Below, piece by piece: positions 21,361 through 32,953 of a DNA stretch of 64,000 nucleotides. Made by a program: the position numbers and the translations under genes. Position 1 is the first letter of the stretch; every line of letters starts with the position of its first letter. Source of the stretch: Prorocentrum cordatum (Eukaryota; Sar; Dinophyceae; Prorocentrales; Prorocentraceae); the NCBI GenBank assembly GCA_963575745.1, contig CAUYUJ010021148.1, forward strand, positions 76,001-140,000, in the 5' to 3' direction. The notes under the pieces are model-generated. The model was given only the letters and a program-made list of their open reading frames with translations. It made no database searches and was not told where the DNA came from.

Positions 21361-22135
21361 GGATCAAAGACGCCTATGCAGAACCACCGCCGCGCCTTGC
21401 CTTTGGAAACGCCCACGCGGCCAAACGTTGGACCGGAAAGTCTCGCGAAGTTATTGGAACGTATGATCCCCCAGCCGAGGAGGAGGAGGAGGAGGAGGAG
21501 GAGGAGGAGGAGGAGGAGGAAGCCTCTTGAGGCTGGGCCTCCTTGGGGCTTCCTGGGAGCCTCTTGGGGGCCTCTGAGGAGCCTCTTGGGGTCCGCCTGG
21601 AGCTCTTGGGGCCGCCTGGGGCCTCTTGGAGGCCTCTTTGGGGACCCTCAGGGACCGATTGGCCTTCGGAGGCTGCCTTGGGGCCACATCTGGGCAGTCG
21701 TGGGTCCTTATTTGAGCGCCTCTTGGGCCGTTTTGGAACTTTATGAGGCCGTCTTGCGGGCCTCTTCGGGGCCTGCTGGGAGCCTCTGGGGGCACTCTTG
21801 CGGCCTACTGGGGGCTTCATAGGGGACCTCTTGGAGGCCTCTTGGGGACCTCTTTTGGCGTCTTGGAGGCCTTTGGGAGCTTCCTGGGGGCCTCTTTGGG
21901 CGTGTGAAGGCATTCCGGGTCCGTTAGAAGCCGTCGTGGGAGTATTTTTGGGCGGTTTGGGGGCCTTCTTGGGGCACTTCAGGGTCGTCCGAGATCCTCT
22001 TGGGCTGTCTCGGGGCCCTGCAGGGTCCTCACGGGGCCATCTTGGAGGCTTCTTGGTCGATCTCGGGGGCATCTCAGGCCGGCTTGGACCGTCGGAAGTC
22101 CGAAAAGGAGCAATTGTCAACATCTTTCACAGTTA
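21361..22135. repeat. Compound repeat unit 2
   Basis: Head with AGAACCACCGCCGCGCC, GGAAACGCCCACGCGGCCAA and CCCCCAGCC (21380-21478), then (GAG)n (21479-21525), the GGCCTCTTGG block (21530-22085) and the tail CGGAAGTCCGAAAAGGAGC (about 22087). Confidence 0.75.
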
Positions 22136-23060
22136 ACGGACAATATTTGATTTGGGCCTTTTCCTGCCTTCCAGGAGATCCTCGTGAAGGCCTCTTGGGC
22201 AGTTTTGGAAGCCTCTTCGGGGCCTCATGAGACGTCTTAGTTGATTTGTTGGGCCGTGTTGGGCCGTCTCTGGTCCATCTCGGCCCGTCTTGGAGACATG
22301 TTGCGGCCATATTGGACTCTCTTTGGGCCATCTCAGCCGTCTTGGAGGTATCTTGGATGCCTTCTTGGGCCATCTGGCCTGACTTGGAGGCGAGGTATCC
22401 GTTTTTGTTTCGGCCTTGTGGGTCCTTCCTGATGGTGGGCGCGACCAGCCGATACCCCACTGGAAATTCTAGACGTTTTGCGTAATCCTGCCAGCACATC
22501 CAAAAACGGTGCCCAGACGAGTTGCCTTGATCAGGAATGTGGGAGAACGCAGTGGAATAAGGGGCTGGGTAACACGTCTTATCCCAAGAGGGGGAGGATG
22601 GAGGAGGAATCGGATCGGAGGAGGAGGAGGAGGAGGAGGAGGAGGAGGAGGGAGAGGGGGAGGGGGAGGATAAAGGAGGAATCGGAGGAGGAATAGGCGG
22701 ATGAGAAGAGGAGGAGGAGGAGGAGGAGGCGGAGGAGGAGGAGGAGGAGGAGGAGAGCAGAAAGGCCAGAGGCCTCTTGGATGCCTCTGGGAATCTCTTC
22801 GGATTTCTTTCGAGAGTTTCTTGGAGTCCTCTTGGGGCGCCTTGGAGGTCTCTTGGCAGTCCAGGGGGCCTCTTGAGGCGTCTTGGGTCCCTCTGGGAGG
22901 CCTCAGAGAGCCTCTTGGGGGTCTCGTGGGAGCCTCTTGTAGGCATCTCGGGTGCCTCCTGGGGACATCTTAGGGCCTCCTGGGTACCTCTTGGGGCTGT
23001 CTTGGGGCACTTTTGGGAGCTTCCGGGGCTACCCCGGGGCCATCCTGGAGCAGATCGATT
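22136..23060. repeat. GGCCGTCTTGG blocks and (GAG)n, decayed unit
   Basis: 22170-22390 and 22765-23050 are GGCCTCTTGG blocks. 22615-22760 is a GAG tract. 22440-22600 is a head unlike the other units. Confidence 0.65.
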
Positions 23061-23394
23061 CAAAGGAGGGAGGGGAACTCCTTAATCATCGTTGCCCCCC
23101 CCCCCCCCCCCGAAAAAGGTCCACATGTGGCCATCACCTTAGCCACACCAATGACTTCGGCTTCCTCGCCGAGTCCATCTTGCACGCTCCAACGACTCGC
23201 GACCACTCCAGACAGGGGAGGCGGGCATGGGAGAGGGGCAAACCCCTCCCCGAAGAGGCTGATGGAAGTTGGAAGCGGACACTTACTGATCCACTCACGC
23301 CCAGAGGGTTGGTGCGGTTTCTGGAAGGACAAGGAAGCACACGTCTAGACTGTCGTGATTGATAAGTAATCATGGCAACCCGCAGGGGGGCGGC
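23061..23394. other. Spacer with C-run, no gene supported
   Basis: A poly-C run at about 23094-23111 is followed by unique sequence that is open on both strands without domain signal. Confidence 0.3.
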
Positions 23395-24005
23395 GGATCC
23401 AAGGCGCCTACGGCGAATCCTTGTCGCCCCCTGCCTTTTGGAAACGCCCAGGCGGCCAATTGGTGGGCCAAAGTCTTGCCAGGCTGTTGAGGCGTGTGGC
23501 CGTTGTTGAACCCCTCTGGGAAACCTTAGGAAGAGAAAAGGAGAAAAGGGAGGAGAAGGAACACGAGGAGGAGGAGAAGGAGGAGGAGGAGTAGGGGGCG
23601 GACGACGAAGGAAGGGCCTCTTGAGGCCTTCTCGTGGCCGCCTGGGTGGTTCCCGGGAGCCTCTTGGGTGCCTCTGAAGGGCCCTTTTGGTGCCATCTTA
23701 GGGTTTTTTCTGGAGGGCCTCTCAGGGGCCTCTGTCTGAGGGCCTCTACGGGACCCGACCTTCGGATGCCGCCTTGGCGCCCTCCCTCGGCAGTCCTCGA
23801 TCCCGCCTTGGACGCTGCAGGGTCGCCTTGGAGGTCTATGGGGCCGTCGTGGGAGCCTCGTGGGCCGTCTCGGGGCGCCCTCTTGGGCCGTTTTGCGGGT
23901 TTCTTGGGAGCTTCTTGGGCCGTCGTGTGCAATCTTGAGGGCCTTTGGGGCCGTCGTGGACGTCGGAATCGGAACATCACAGTGGTACTCTGAGAGCTGG
24001 GGCGT
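23395..24005. repeat. Compound repeat unit 3
   Basis: Head with GGATCCAAGGCGCCTACGGC, GGAAACGCCCAGGCGGCCAA and GTTGTTGAACCCC (23395-23525), purine tract (23530-23595), GGCCTCTTGG block (23600-23960) and a tail near 23965. Confidence 0.75.
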
Positions 24006-24305
24006 CTTGGGGTCCCCTTTGGGCTGTCTGGAGGGAACCCTGGACCGCCTTGGGGGCATCTTGGGTCGTCTAGGCGGCATATTTGGACCGTGTTGGGCCC
24101 TCCAGGAGCCATCGTGGGCATGTTGGGGGTCGTTGGGGGCCGGCCCTGCTTCCATTTTGGTCGTCTTAAAGGCCATCTTGGGATATCTTGTCCGTGTTGC
24201 GGATGTTGTTTGAGGATGTTATGGTGTCTTTGGGACTGAGACCTCTTGGACCCTCTAAGCAGCACCAGAAGCTACCCCTGTGCACCGCTGTGGATCGAAG
24301 TCAAC
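24006..24305. repeat. GGCCGTCTTGG block and spacer
   Basis: The short unit continues to about 24190. The remainder is unique. Confidence 0.55.
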
Positions 24306-25100
24306 ATGGGGGCGGCGGATCGGAGACGCGTACAGCGATCACGTTTGCCCCCTGCCTTCTTTGGAAGCGCCTCTGTGACCAAACCTTCGGCGAGAGCTGG
24401 GCCAATCTATCGGACTATCTATTCCCCCAGCCGCTCTGGAAGCTCTTTGGGGAACATATGTGAGAAGATGAGGTGGAGGATCAGGAGAGGGAGGAGAAGG
24501 AGGAGGAGCATGAAGAGGAGGAGGAGGAGGCCTCCCAGTAGCCTCTTGTGGCACTTCTTAGAGGGAGCTTTTTGAGGCTCTTGGATGCCTTTGGGGGGTA
24601 TCTTGGGGGCTTTTTCATGGCCGTTGAGGCTTTCTTGGTGGCCTCTTTTGCTGTCGTAGGGCGTTCCTGGCCCGTCGGATGTCGCCTTGGGAACCTCTCT
24701 GAACCGACTTGGGGCCCTCTTGAGGCGCTTCAGGGCAGTCTTCGAGGCCATCTTGGGCGTCTGGGAGGTCTCCTGGGCTGTTTTGGGGCCCCCTTGGAGC
24801 CGTCTTGGGGACCGCGGGCCGTCATCGGGCCATTCTGGAGGCTTCTTGGCGCGATCCTGGGGGCCTCTTGGGCCGTCGGAGAGTCGAAGATGAGTAAACG
24901 CCAGAATTCTTACAACCAATAATTCTGCGCTCTTCGGGCCTTCCAGGAGGACCCCTTGCAGGCCTCTTGGATTGTCTTGGAGGCCTCTTGGGGGCCTCCT
25001 GGGCCGTCTTGAGGCCATCTTAGTCCGTCTTGGATGCGTATTGGGCCGCCTTGGAGGCATCTTGCGGCCATCTTGTGCGGTTCTATTGGGGCCATCTTAC
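24306..25100. repeat. Compound repeat unit 4, interrupted by the LTR element
   Basis: Head with GGCGGATCGGAGACGCGTAC, GGAAGCGCC and CCCCCAGCCGCTCTGGAA (24310-24455), GAG tract (24475-24530), GGCCTCTTGG block (24540-24875), tail near 24880 and a further block to 25098, where the 5' LTR begins. The right flank of the element (41090-41115) again reads GGGGCCATCTTGGGGCCGTT, so the insertion went into such a block. Confidence 0.75.
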
Positions 25101-25107
25101 TCAAAAA

Positions 25108-25371
25108 TGAGCTGGGTCAAGGGGCGATAGATAGCGAGCGTTTGTCCGTGGCCGCTTGGGCTCAAGCGGCCGCCCGCCAAAATATGACTGCGCCTCATCG
25201 CGAGGCACACTACTTGCCATCGAGACCGAAAACACCTTCGCTTGAGATGGCCCGTCGCTCCTGCGACGACCTCCTCCGACTGGGACTATCGTTACTACGG
25301 TACAACAGAACAGGAGCTGGGCTTCGCCTAAGGCGAAGCTGCAGGTTGGGCCTCCCGGCCCCCTTCAAACT
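25108..25371 (+). repeat. 5' LTR
   Basis: Begins TGAG and ends CTTCAAACT. It contains two strong hairpins: arms GCCGCTTG/CAAGCGGC at 25151-25170 and GCTTCGCC/GGCGAAGC at 25321-25339. Landmarks shared with the 3' copy are GAGCGTTTGTCCGTGGCC, ATATGACTGCGCCTCATCGC and CCGAAAACACCTTCGCTTGA. The exact 5' edge may be a few bases further left, because TCAAAAATG resembles TCTAAAGTG before the other LTR. Confidence 0.9.
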
Positions 25372-25386
25372 TGGTAGCGGAGCTGG
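25372..25386 (+). other. Primer-binding site
   Basis: TGGTAGCGGAGC directly follows the 5' LTR. TGG pairs with a tRNA 3' CCA, and the rest differs at one position from the complement of the animal initiator Met-tRNA 3' end (TGGTAGCAGAG), so initiator Met-tRNA priming is likely. The dinoflagellate tRNA itself was not available to compare. Confidence 0.65.
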
Positions 25387-25981
25387 CCTATGGTGGTCAG
25401 CTCTTGCTCTACTCCTCACCATCCACGGCACTATCTGGTGGACTACTGACATGGTGGAACATCAGGGTGCAGTGGGTCTGCGCGGAGGAATGTACATAAC
25501 TACGCACAACCGCAAGGACACTTGCAGTGCTACCTCTGCTCTCGCGGAGGCCTCTTACTCGAGTCCTACATCCCTGCGCTACTACACTCCTGAAGTCCAC
25601 CCACTTATTTGAATTTGACATTTTTGAAGATGCCATGCATGGTGAAATGCGATACGATATTGCGCCGCCTCCGCCCCCACGCAGGTTTACAACAAAACAC
25701 CACAAACCCTAGCCACAAACATCCGACCACGACCTACGCGGCCATTGGATTGGCATTGCTATATTTGGTCTTGTATGGGTCGCTATCGGGTGTGCTGTGG
25801 GACATGCGTGGCGGAAACGACACAAGAAACCACCTGCCCCCACTGGGAACCGGCCGGTCCAGTACTTTTCTGCGAATTCGCTCGAGAGGTACATGCATGC
25901 ATCAACGTGACCACAGGCAATAAGACGTCCTCCTAACAGGCTGCAGCACTGCAGCGTGGTCTGGGAGGCCTCGCACGGACC
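25387..25981 (+). other. Retroelement leader
   Basis: Untranslated leader between primer site and gag. Short frames only, no recognised motif. The first long gag-like frame has its ATG at 25982 (ATGGACATGAGAG). Confidence 0.5.
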
Positions 25982-27290
25982 ATGGACATGAGAGTTCCCC
26001 CCGCAGTCATCAACTTTGGCGTCAACATTGGTGGTCGTCATACCGATGGCGTCACCTACATCATGTTCCTCCTGAGCACGAAGTCTGAGAACTTAGAGGA
26101 GGAACGCCAACTTAACTCGGGAACGGCTCTCATCGACTTTCGCGTCCACGCGGGAGAAAGGATCGACCAGACATTAGCACGCTTCGAGATAGCCCGCTAC
26201 GAGGCTGAAGCGGCAGGCTTTAAGATCCCCAACTTCCAAATCCTAGCAGTTATCTTGTTCAGAGCCTTAGGAGTGGGGACGTCGCGTGCACAACAACTCC
26301 AACAGCCACTCAACCACGAAATGCCGAGGGGATCAACAACAATCTGATGTTTTACGTGAACGCATGAGGTCATGTGCTCACATTGCTGAGCGAACCCCTG
26401 GTAATATTGGTGGTATCTTCAGCCGCGGTCACCGTGCCGAAACCTTTCATGCTGAAACTAATGCAGGGCAACCTGCTACAAACGTCGGGAATGACAATCC
26501 GCAAACAACGGAGACCACCATCCGAGTAGCCCAAAATTGTGGTCTGCCTACGGGGTCGCAAGACTCCCGGGCTAGATATCAGGGACCGTTGGTGACGGCG
26601 GCCCCTACGCAAGCCACTGCCTTTGTAGGCCCAGCGGGGCAACCCGCCGAGTCTGATTTCGACTCCGGAACCGACGCCGACACGTCATCACATGACGAAG
26701 CGATTGCCTTAGATTATCCCGACATGCCCACGTATCTTGCGGAAGAACAATCTCAATGGTTGTTCTTATGAAACCAGAAACATAAGCGCAGCTGGAGACG
26801 TTTTATGAAGGTGCCAAGTCGTATGGTACGACGTACTATCCGACGGGCACTTAAGGGAAAAATGGCAAGAATCGAGGCAAGGGCAAAGGCAAACGACGGC
26901 GACTACATGGCAGAGGTATGCTAGCATTCTTGGCATCCCTGACTGGACCACAGCATGAAGAATGACTCCTGTGCGCAGGCAGGGGCTGCGGGCGCGCCTC
27001 AGCAAAGGGCAAGGGACGTCGGGGCAACCCGAAAGATGCTAACTGTAAAGACATGGAGCGTGACATCTGCCATAGTACACAACATTTCCGCCGTGAACGT
27101 TCCGGGGGCGATGGGCGAGGCAGGGGTCCGTCAATGCATTGGGCTCAAGCCGATTTGGACACGCAGCATGTCCATTGGGATGCACTATTCGCCGACCCTG
27201 CCGACAATCCTACCGCAGTTGTTAATTTCATGGCTGTCAGGCATTTAAGCGAACATGTCCCTCGACAGATGCACCGGTGAGCTCTTCGGG
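25982..27290 (+). pseudogene. gag: gag of the copia element, frameshifted
   Basis: 25982-26347 carries the capsid-like signature RIDQTLARFEIARYEAEAAG followed by LAVILFRALGV, which matches copia gag (UBN2-type) helices. A frameshift moves the reading to the frame of 26286-26771 (LRERMRSCAHIAERTPGNI), which ends in a stop at 26769-26771. A basic stretch WRRFMKVPSRMVRRTIRRAL follows at about 26793. A zinc knuckle is visible at about 27055-27095 as R-DI-C-HSTQ-H-FRRE-R. The CCHC spacing (X2, X4, X4) is intact, but the first and last Cys are Arg (CGT). Two AGQPA hairpin units (26463, 26634) lie between capsid and basic region, and an AGQLA unit follows at 27348. Confidence 0.75.
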
Positions 27291-28940
27291 GGGATCTATA
27301 TTAGCCACGACCAGATTAACCTGGCAGGCTGGCTAGGCATACCCATCGCGGGGCAACTTGCGCATGTCGAGTTCGTTGAGGATTTCCATGCACCCGCCGA
27401 CGTAGATCATGACAGGCGGGGGCGCCCTCGAATTCCGAAGCTAAAATTTCAGCGACAGAAGAGGAAATGCAAATGATGCTCTATCTTCAGGCCATTGGCA
27501 ATTCGATACACATAGAACCATATGGCGATGATAGCCCCCGGGGGGGCCCGCGAGGTGGTGCCGAGCTTGCGGGGCGCATCCAGCATGAACTTGGACATGC
27601 TGAAGATAAGCATCTCACGTTTGTGGCTCCTGGGCGGTCTCCGAGCCGCCATGGGCGATCAGCTAATCGCCAAGTCCGGGGGCGCGCGAATCGCACAGAT
27701 GATGACGAAGACGAGTGGGGAGCTGAAGACCGACGTATGCAGCGTCGCGGTCGCGGCCACTCAGGCGGGCATTCCCGCGCGCGCCCTAGCGGCGACCAGC
27801 GCCCTCGCCCCCCTGACGCGAGCTCCAAGGACCCCGCCGAGGAGTCCACCGAGGAGGGGGCGCTCGACGGGAAACCCGCCCCAGGGGGGGGGCCGTTCAG
27901 CTGCGCCCGAAGCAAGAGGCGCACAACGCCTTGTCAGCCATGATGATCATGGGCCGGCTCGCCAGCATACACCTCCTACGCGATGCGGCGCTGGCTCGAC
28001 CGAGGCTGGACCGAGCATGATTCGGCGACTACAACCGGTGCGGTTACGCCAGGGCGCGGTTTGCGAGTTGCTTTGCGGCGGCATGTCCGGGCCCCTTGTG
28101 AGAGACAGTGTCATAACCGTCGTCGCCTTCGAGCGACGCTGTCATCCTCGATGTGTGCTCCACTGTACTAGAAGGAGCGACAGTGTCATGTGATTCGGTC
28201 GCATTGGGTGACAGTGTCATCCGTTTCGTGGGGGCGGGAGGGGCAGATATGACGGGAGGCAAACCGCACCTTTCGCAAACCGCACCCATTGCAATCGCCG
28301 AATGACATTCGCCACTGGCATTCACTTCGCAACGTTGAGCGGGCTGACGAAGGCAAGATCGTCCGCGCCAACAGAGGCAAGGACGCCAAGACGATGGACA
28401 ACCTTCAAAGACGGGCCCTCGGGAAGACCGTCATCAGTGACCAGAAGACCTACCGGGGCATCGCCTGTCCGCGCGAATATTTTGCCGACCGCAGACCCAC
28501 GCGTCCGAGGCGTCCATCAAGGATCCCTAATTTCGGAAGAACCCCCTGGGTTTGGTCTCGCGGTGATGGTCTGGCCGAAGAGTGGATCCGACCAATCATC
28601 CACTTGCAGAATGTTCGACTGAAGCTGACTACCAGCCGGTTGCTGAGAGATATCGGATCGATCGAATCTGGCAGCACTGCGATACGAACCGCCGCCTCAA
28701 AGTATTGAATCGAGAACATGATGTGGGGCAACCAGCTTCTTCTTCTTCTTCTCATGAAGGTGCTGCCCATCCAGAAGGCATGAAGGGGCTGGTCGTGAGG
28801 TTCTTGCCAACGCAGTGGGCCCCGCTGATGCCGCTCCTTCCGGGCCCGACCCAGAGTCTGAACCGTGCTACTCCGAATCAGCCTGCAGCCCTGGGGCGCA
28901 AGATGCCCGCGAGAGTAACACATAAATAGCTGGTTATGAC
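27291..28940 (+). other. gag-RING linker, decayed
   Basis: Mixed short frames with Arg/Ser/Pro-rich character. GACAGTGTCAT occurs three times between 28100 and 28225. No conserved domain is seen. It is probably decayed polyprotein linker. Confidence 0.45.
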
Positions 28941-29810
28941 ATGATAGCAGAAGATGTGGATCCCACTCCAGGCAGGGGGGGCGACTACCATTGCAACCGG
29001 ATATTCTGGGTAACTTCCCCTGTCAGAAATGGATGTGATCTGGGCTGCAAACGTAAGGCCAATATCACGAACATGGCGCTCCAGAGGCCGATTCCGCCGA
29101 CTGCCCCCGGCGCCGCGGAACCTGCGGCACAACCTCCAGCGGGGGCGCCCGCAGCGGAACAGCCAGAAGAACCTTCCCCCAAGATGAAACCAGGGAGGAA
29201 GGTACGTCCATCCCAATCTTCTTACTCTTCAAGCTCGCACAGGTCACTTAAACCTGACCAACTACTGCAACCGCCTAAGCAGAAGAAGAGGACCAGCCCA
29301 GATGGCGCCGACCCCGGTAGCAATGAGATTCAGCGGTCTGCGGGGAAACCCGCCGAAGGACATCGCCCCAGAGGACCAGCAGCGGCCGCTGCAGCAGCGG
29401 CGTTTCAAGGCGACTGCACGCCGACGCCGAAAGATCCCGCATGCCTGAGCGGCCCGAGGCCTGGCAGGACTCACGGGGCAGGCTGGGCGCCATCGCTGGA
29501 CGGGTCATCCAAAGGGGCCTCATCACCAAAGGGCGGTGCGCATTGTAAGGAGTTGGAAACTACCTCAAAGGCATCAGGAACGGCTCCCAAGGTCACCCCA
29601 TGCCAGTGCTCCGACATCCGCGGGAAGGATAAGGCATCTGGGGGCGCCCGCTCATCGGCAGCGCCTGCAGCGCCTGAGCCAGTGAGGACGCATGGTGAAC
29701 CAGTCGCTGCTACTGCGGGGCAACCCGCCGTTACTCTCGAATGGGCGATCTTGAGGGGCCTTGAGCACCGCCAACCAGATGATGATCAACCCAGCGTGCA
29801 GGCCCTTTAG
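28941..29810 (+). pseudogene. Low-complexity polyprotein linker ORF
   Basis: The longest intact frame between gag and RING (289 codons from ATG). It is Pro/Ala/Ser/Lys-rich (PPAGAPAAEQPEEPSPKMKP, KQKKRTSPDGADPGS) with an Ala run near its middle and no enzymatic motif. It contains three hairpin-encoded AGxPA units at 29139 (AGAPA), 29340 (AGKPA) and 29715 (AGQPA), all in the same codon phase. Disordered-linker character is an inference. Confidence 0.55.
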
Positions 29811-31646
29811 GAATGACGGGTCCGATCGTTATCTTGCGGCGCATTGCGACGCCAAGTGCACTGCTACGCATGCTGACGACGATGCTCGCTCACGTCACAT
29901 TGTCCGCAACATCTTGCGGGGGGAACCTGCCCTCACTTCTCAATCCGAGAAGAAGCATTTGAATGGGGGTTCTTAGACAGGCAGATAGCAGCACCTCAGC
30001 ATTAAACGATCACGACAAGCGTGAGTGCTCGGAGTGGCTCACTACCGCCGCGCGGCACAAGCAACCCCACCACGACGAGCTTTCCGATGGGCCTATCTCA
30101 ACTGCCACCACAGATGACGAGCACGACGGCTGGGTAGAGCTTGGATATATATATATATATATATATAGTTGGTAGCTGGCCGCCCGAGGGCCATGGAAGC
30201 TGGCATGGGCGCCGCCTGGAAGCTGTCAAGAGGCGCCTTCGTAACCGCCATTGGGCCTATCAGGCACTGGCGGTGCTGGACCTCAGCGAAATGCGTGACC
30301 ATTCAAGCATGCAGGAGAGCAGGCCCCAGGTAAGGAAGCTCAAATCCACTGGGGAGTCTCATCCGACTTACTTCCTGCGTCCTAAAAATGGGCGCAGCAG
30401 CCTTGGCATCAGATGTCCCGGGTCGCTGTGCAAAAGGGTAGCCGACCTCGCATCACTAGGAACATCATGCCATTTCATGCATGGTACAAAATGCGCCAAC
30501 ATCCCGAACATACTCCACGTCGGCCCTGTCATGCCGCGCCAGTGGCACTAGCAGCGGAAGGGGCAGACCATGTGTTCATGGATGCCCAGACCTACCTGGA
30601 GATAACAGGATCCAGGTCGGCCTGCGCATAGATTCCGAAGTATTGGTTGTGGTGAGCCTCAAGAATCTACTTCGCGATTGAACTCCAATTTGGCGTTCCG
30701 CCGACGATGTTGTTACGAGGCGGGCCGTGGCGGCAGGATCCCGACCATCCATGCTGTTCAGTTCAGTGGCATCTTGCCTAGCAGCACCCAGTGCGCACGA
30801 TCGAGTTGGACAGGTGTGGACTCATTGTCTACACACCGAGGACAACGAGCGGGGCAACCTGCGTGCTTACAGCTTTCTTCCACCGTCCCACTACACCGTT
30901 CCATGTGATGCTCCAACGCTTAGGAATTGGATGGCCCCGCAGACTCCCTGAAATGTGAAGGCCCCTGCGTGACACCCATGCAAGGTGTCGAATTCAGCAT
31001 TATCTTTATGATGCAAGGGGGGGTACCAAGCGGGGTTCAGATGGATCGCGGATTCAGGCCCAGAATGCGGACTTGTCTGGTATGACATCCAACGGGATCA
31101 CGCCCGACGATCGGCTATATGCAAACGACCCGTGGCGCGCCCAGGCGCAGCTGTTGCCAGTGCCTGCAGGGCAACCTGCGTCGTTCGCATCTACGAGTAG
31201 GGCTACGACCCCATTCGGAACTCCACAGAGTGCTGGATGTACCAATAGTCTGCAGGCCAGGCCCCAGAGCATTAGAACGGACCCTCAGCTCTATATCAGG
31301 CCTTGCAAGCGACATCGCCATGTGCATCGCCGCGCCCACTTGCGGGGCAACCTGCTCTGTTTCTGACCATGAAGCTGCCCAGAGGGCTGAGGGCATGACA
31401 GGTCAGCAGCAGTGGATGCACAGGCAGATGCGCGAGGCCATGCAGAGCATGCGTCGGGATGGCATTGACCTCCCGAGCGCTGGCTGGACACCCCCTGCGG
31501 GAAGATATTCCTGATCCGAACCCATCACCAGATCATCCCAACCGATATGGGTACGTTCCAGCATTCTTCAGCCACCCGACGTACGATCCAACGGTTGCTG
31601 ATCGACAAACGGCTCCACCGATGGACGCACCGATGTTCCCTGACGA
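29811..31646 (+). other. Polyprotein linker, fragmented
   Basis: Frames of 60-140 codons alternate. A (TA)n run lies at 30146-30168. AGQPA hairpin units occur at 30849, 31166 and 31342. I see no recognisable domain. Confidence 0.45.
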
Positions 31647-32405
31647 GTGCGCTCAGGAAACGGGGGTTCCACGCGTTGGTTCTCAGCCGGACAACCCGTG
31701 CGTTCGGGCAACAGGTGGCAGTTTTTACCGGTCCCAGCTGACGCGCGGTGCCGGGCACGAACCGGGGTGCTAGGCCAAGTACCTCACCACGAATACTTGG
31801 CGGCCCCCAGGGACCCTGCTGTTACACACCATGGCCTTGGGCTAGTGGCACCCTCGTCCACGGGGGATCTGCGCCCCGAGATTCTGGCCATCCACGAGGC
31901 GCAGCAGGCCAACTTCACCATGCAATTGTTTCGCCAACGTCGTAATCAGGAGCGACATGCGCGCCGTATGATGGGCCGTGCGGGGGCACCCGCTACTCCT
32001 GTGTCTGCGGGGATGCCCGATATCAGCTTGGCATCACTTGCAGCCGCGGGATCACTTCCTGCAGGTCAGCAGTTATCGGTCCCACCGGTTCAATGCGAGA
32101 TTGGTGACTCCACACTGGAGCGACAGACGCGTACCAGGCCTTCGGCAACACCACCAATCATCAGCGACTGTGATTGCACCAAGTGTGCCATTTGCCTGGA
32201 TAGCTTCGCACACCACGACAAGGTGTGGAGGCTTCAGTGTGGCCACATATTCCACGCGCAATGGTGGGATCGAGTTGCTCACGCACATGTGGGCCGACAG
32301 CTGGCAAGCGCGCCGGAAGGTTCCGAAAGTGAGGCACCCTGTGCTATGTGCCGGGGTGCTGGCCTCATCGCAGCTGAGTTCCACTATGCCCTCGCTGGAG
32401 ATTAG
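31647..32405 (+). pseudogene. Retroelement segment with a RING-H2-type domain
   Basis: A 252-codon frame. The RING lies at 32184-32355: C-AI-C, 14 residues (ending KVWRLQ), C-G-H-IF-H-AQ-W, then a long spacer and C-AM-C. The pattern is C-X2-C-X14-C-X1-H-X2-H-X2-[W]-Xn-C-X2-C, so seven of eight zinc ligands are present and the sixth is Trp (TGG). RING-H2 domains usually act as E3 ubiquitin ligases. In a retroelement polyprotein the role is unknown. I recall similar RING segments in dinoflagellate copia proteins. Upstream are a Gln/Arg-rich helix (QQANFTMQLFRQRRNQERHA) and the AGAPA and AGMPD hairpin units (31980, 32007). The frame stops at 32403-32405. Confidence 0.75.
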
Positions 32406-32953
32406 AAAGCAGAAAACCGCCATGAAGAGATACTCCGCGGGGCCAATGAGCTTAGAAATCTTCGTGAACAGCTCAACCGCATCACGGCGATGATGACAAG
32501 CAATACAGCTGCCGCTACGTCACTTGCGGGGCAATCTGCGTCATCGTCCGACGTTGCAGCAACGCCAGCGGGGTTACCTGCCAAAGATCAGCGGCTGAGG
32601 CGCATGGAAAGGGCCACTGAAAGGAGCTCGCAGTGGCCCCAAGCACCATGCGGCAGCATGCCCTATGGGCGTCCGCTGCGAAACCAGCGTAGAGCTGAAA
32701 GCTCAGTGAGCGCGCGCAGCGGCACCAGCGCCATATCAGAGCGCGATATGCTGCACACGGTGCTGATGGTTAACACAGATGGGCAGATAGCTATGCGTGC
32801 TGACACATACACTTTCGAAAACATGCCGCTCTCGTCACAGCGCCCCCACATGTACGACGAGTACCCAGCGGCCTGGACCTTCGAGAGACAGCCCATCACA
32901 GAAGAAGACGCACGAGGGTACATGACCGTCTTCACGTCCTTGACAAGGAACGA
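32406..32953 (+). pseudogene. Linker between RING and protease
   Basis: The open frame 32490-33029 carries two hairpin units (AGQSA at 32526, AGLPA at 32568), a Ser/Arg-rich part and a moderately globular part (ENMPLSSQRPHMYDEYPAAW). It overlaps the protease frame, into which reading moves near 32950-33030. Confidence 0.5.

Noticed and set aside
21374-24265. Long minus-strand Pro/Arg/Lys-rich ORFs and plus-strand Trp/Gly-rich ORFs
   Set aside because: Both are readings of the 10-12 bp GGCC repeat. The same peptides appear at every block.
27255-27281. Family 1 MITE end inside the retroelement
   Set aside because: ACATGTCCCTCGACAG at about 27256 resembles the left terminus, but no matching right end follows within 1 kb and it lies in gag coding sequence.
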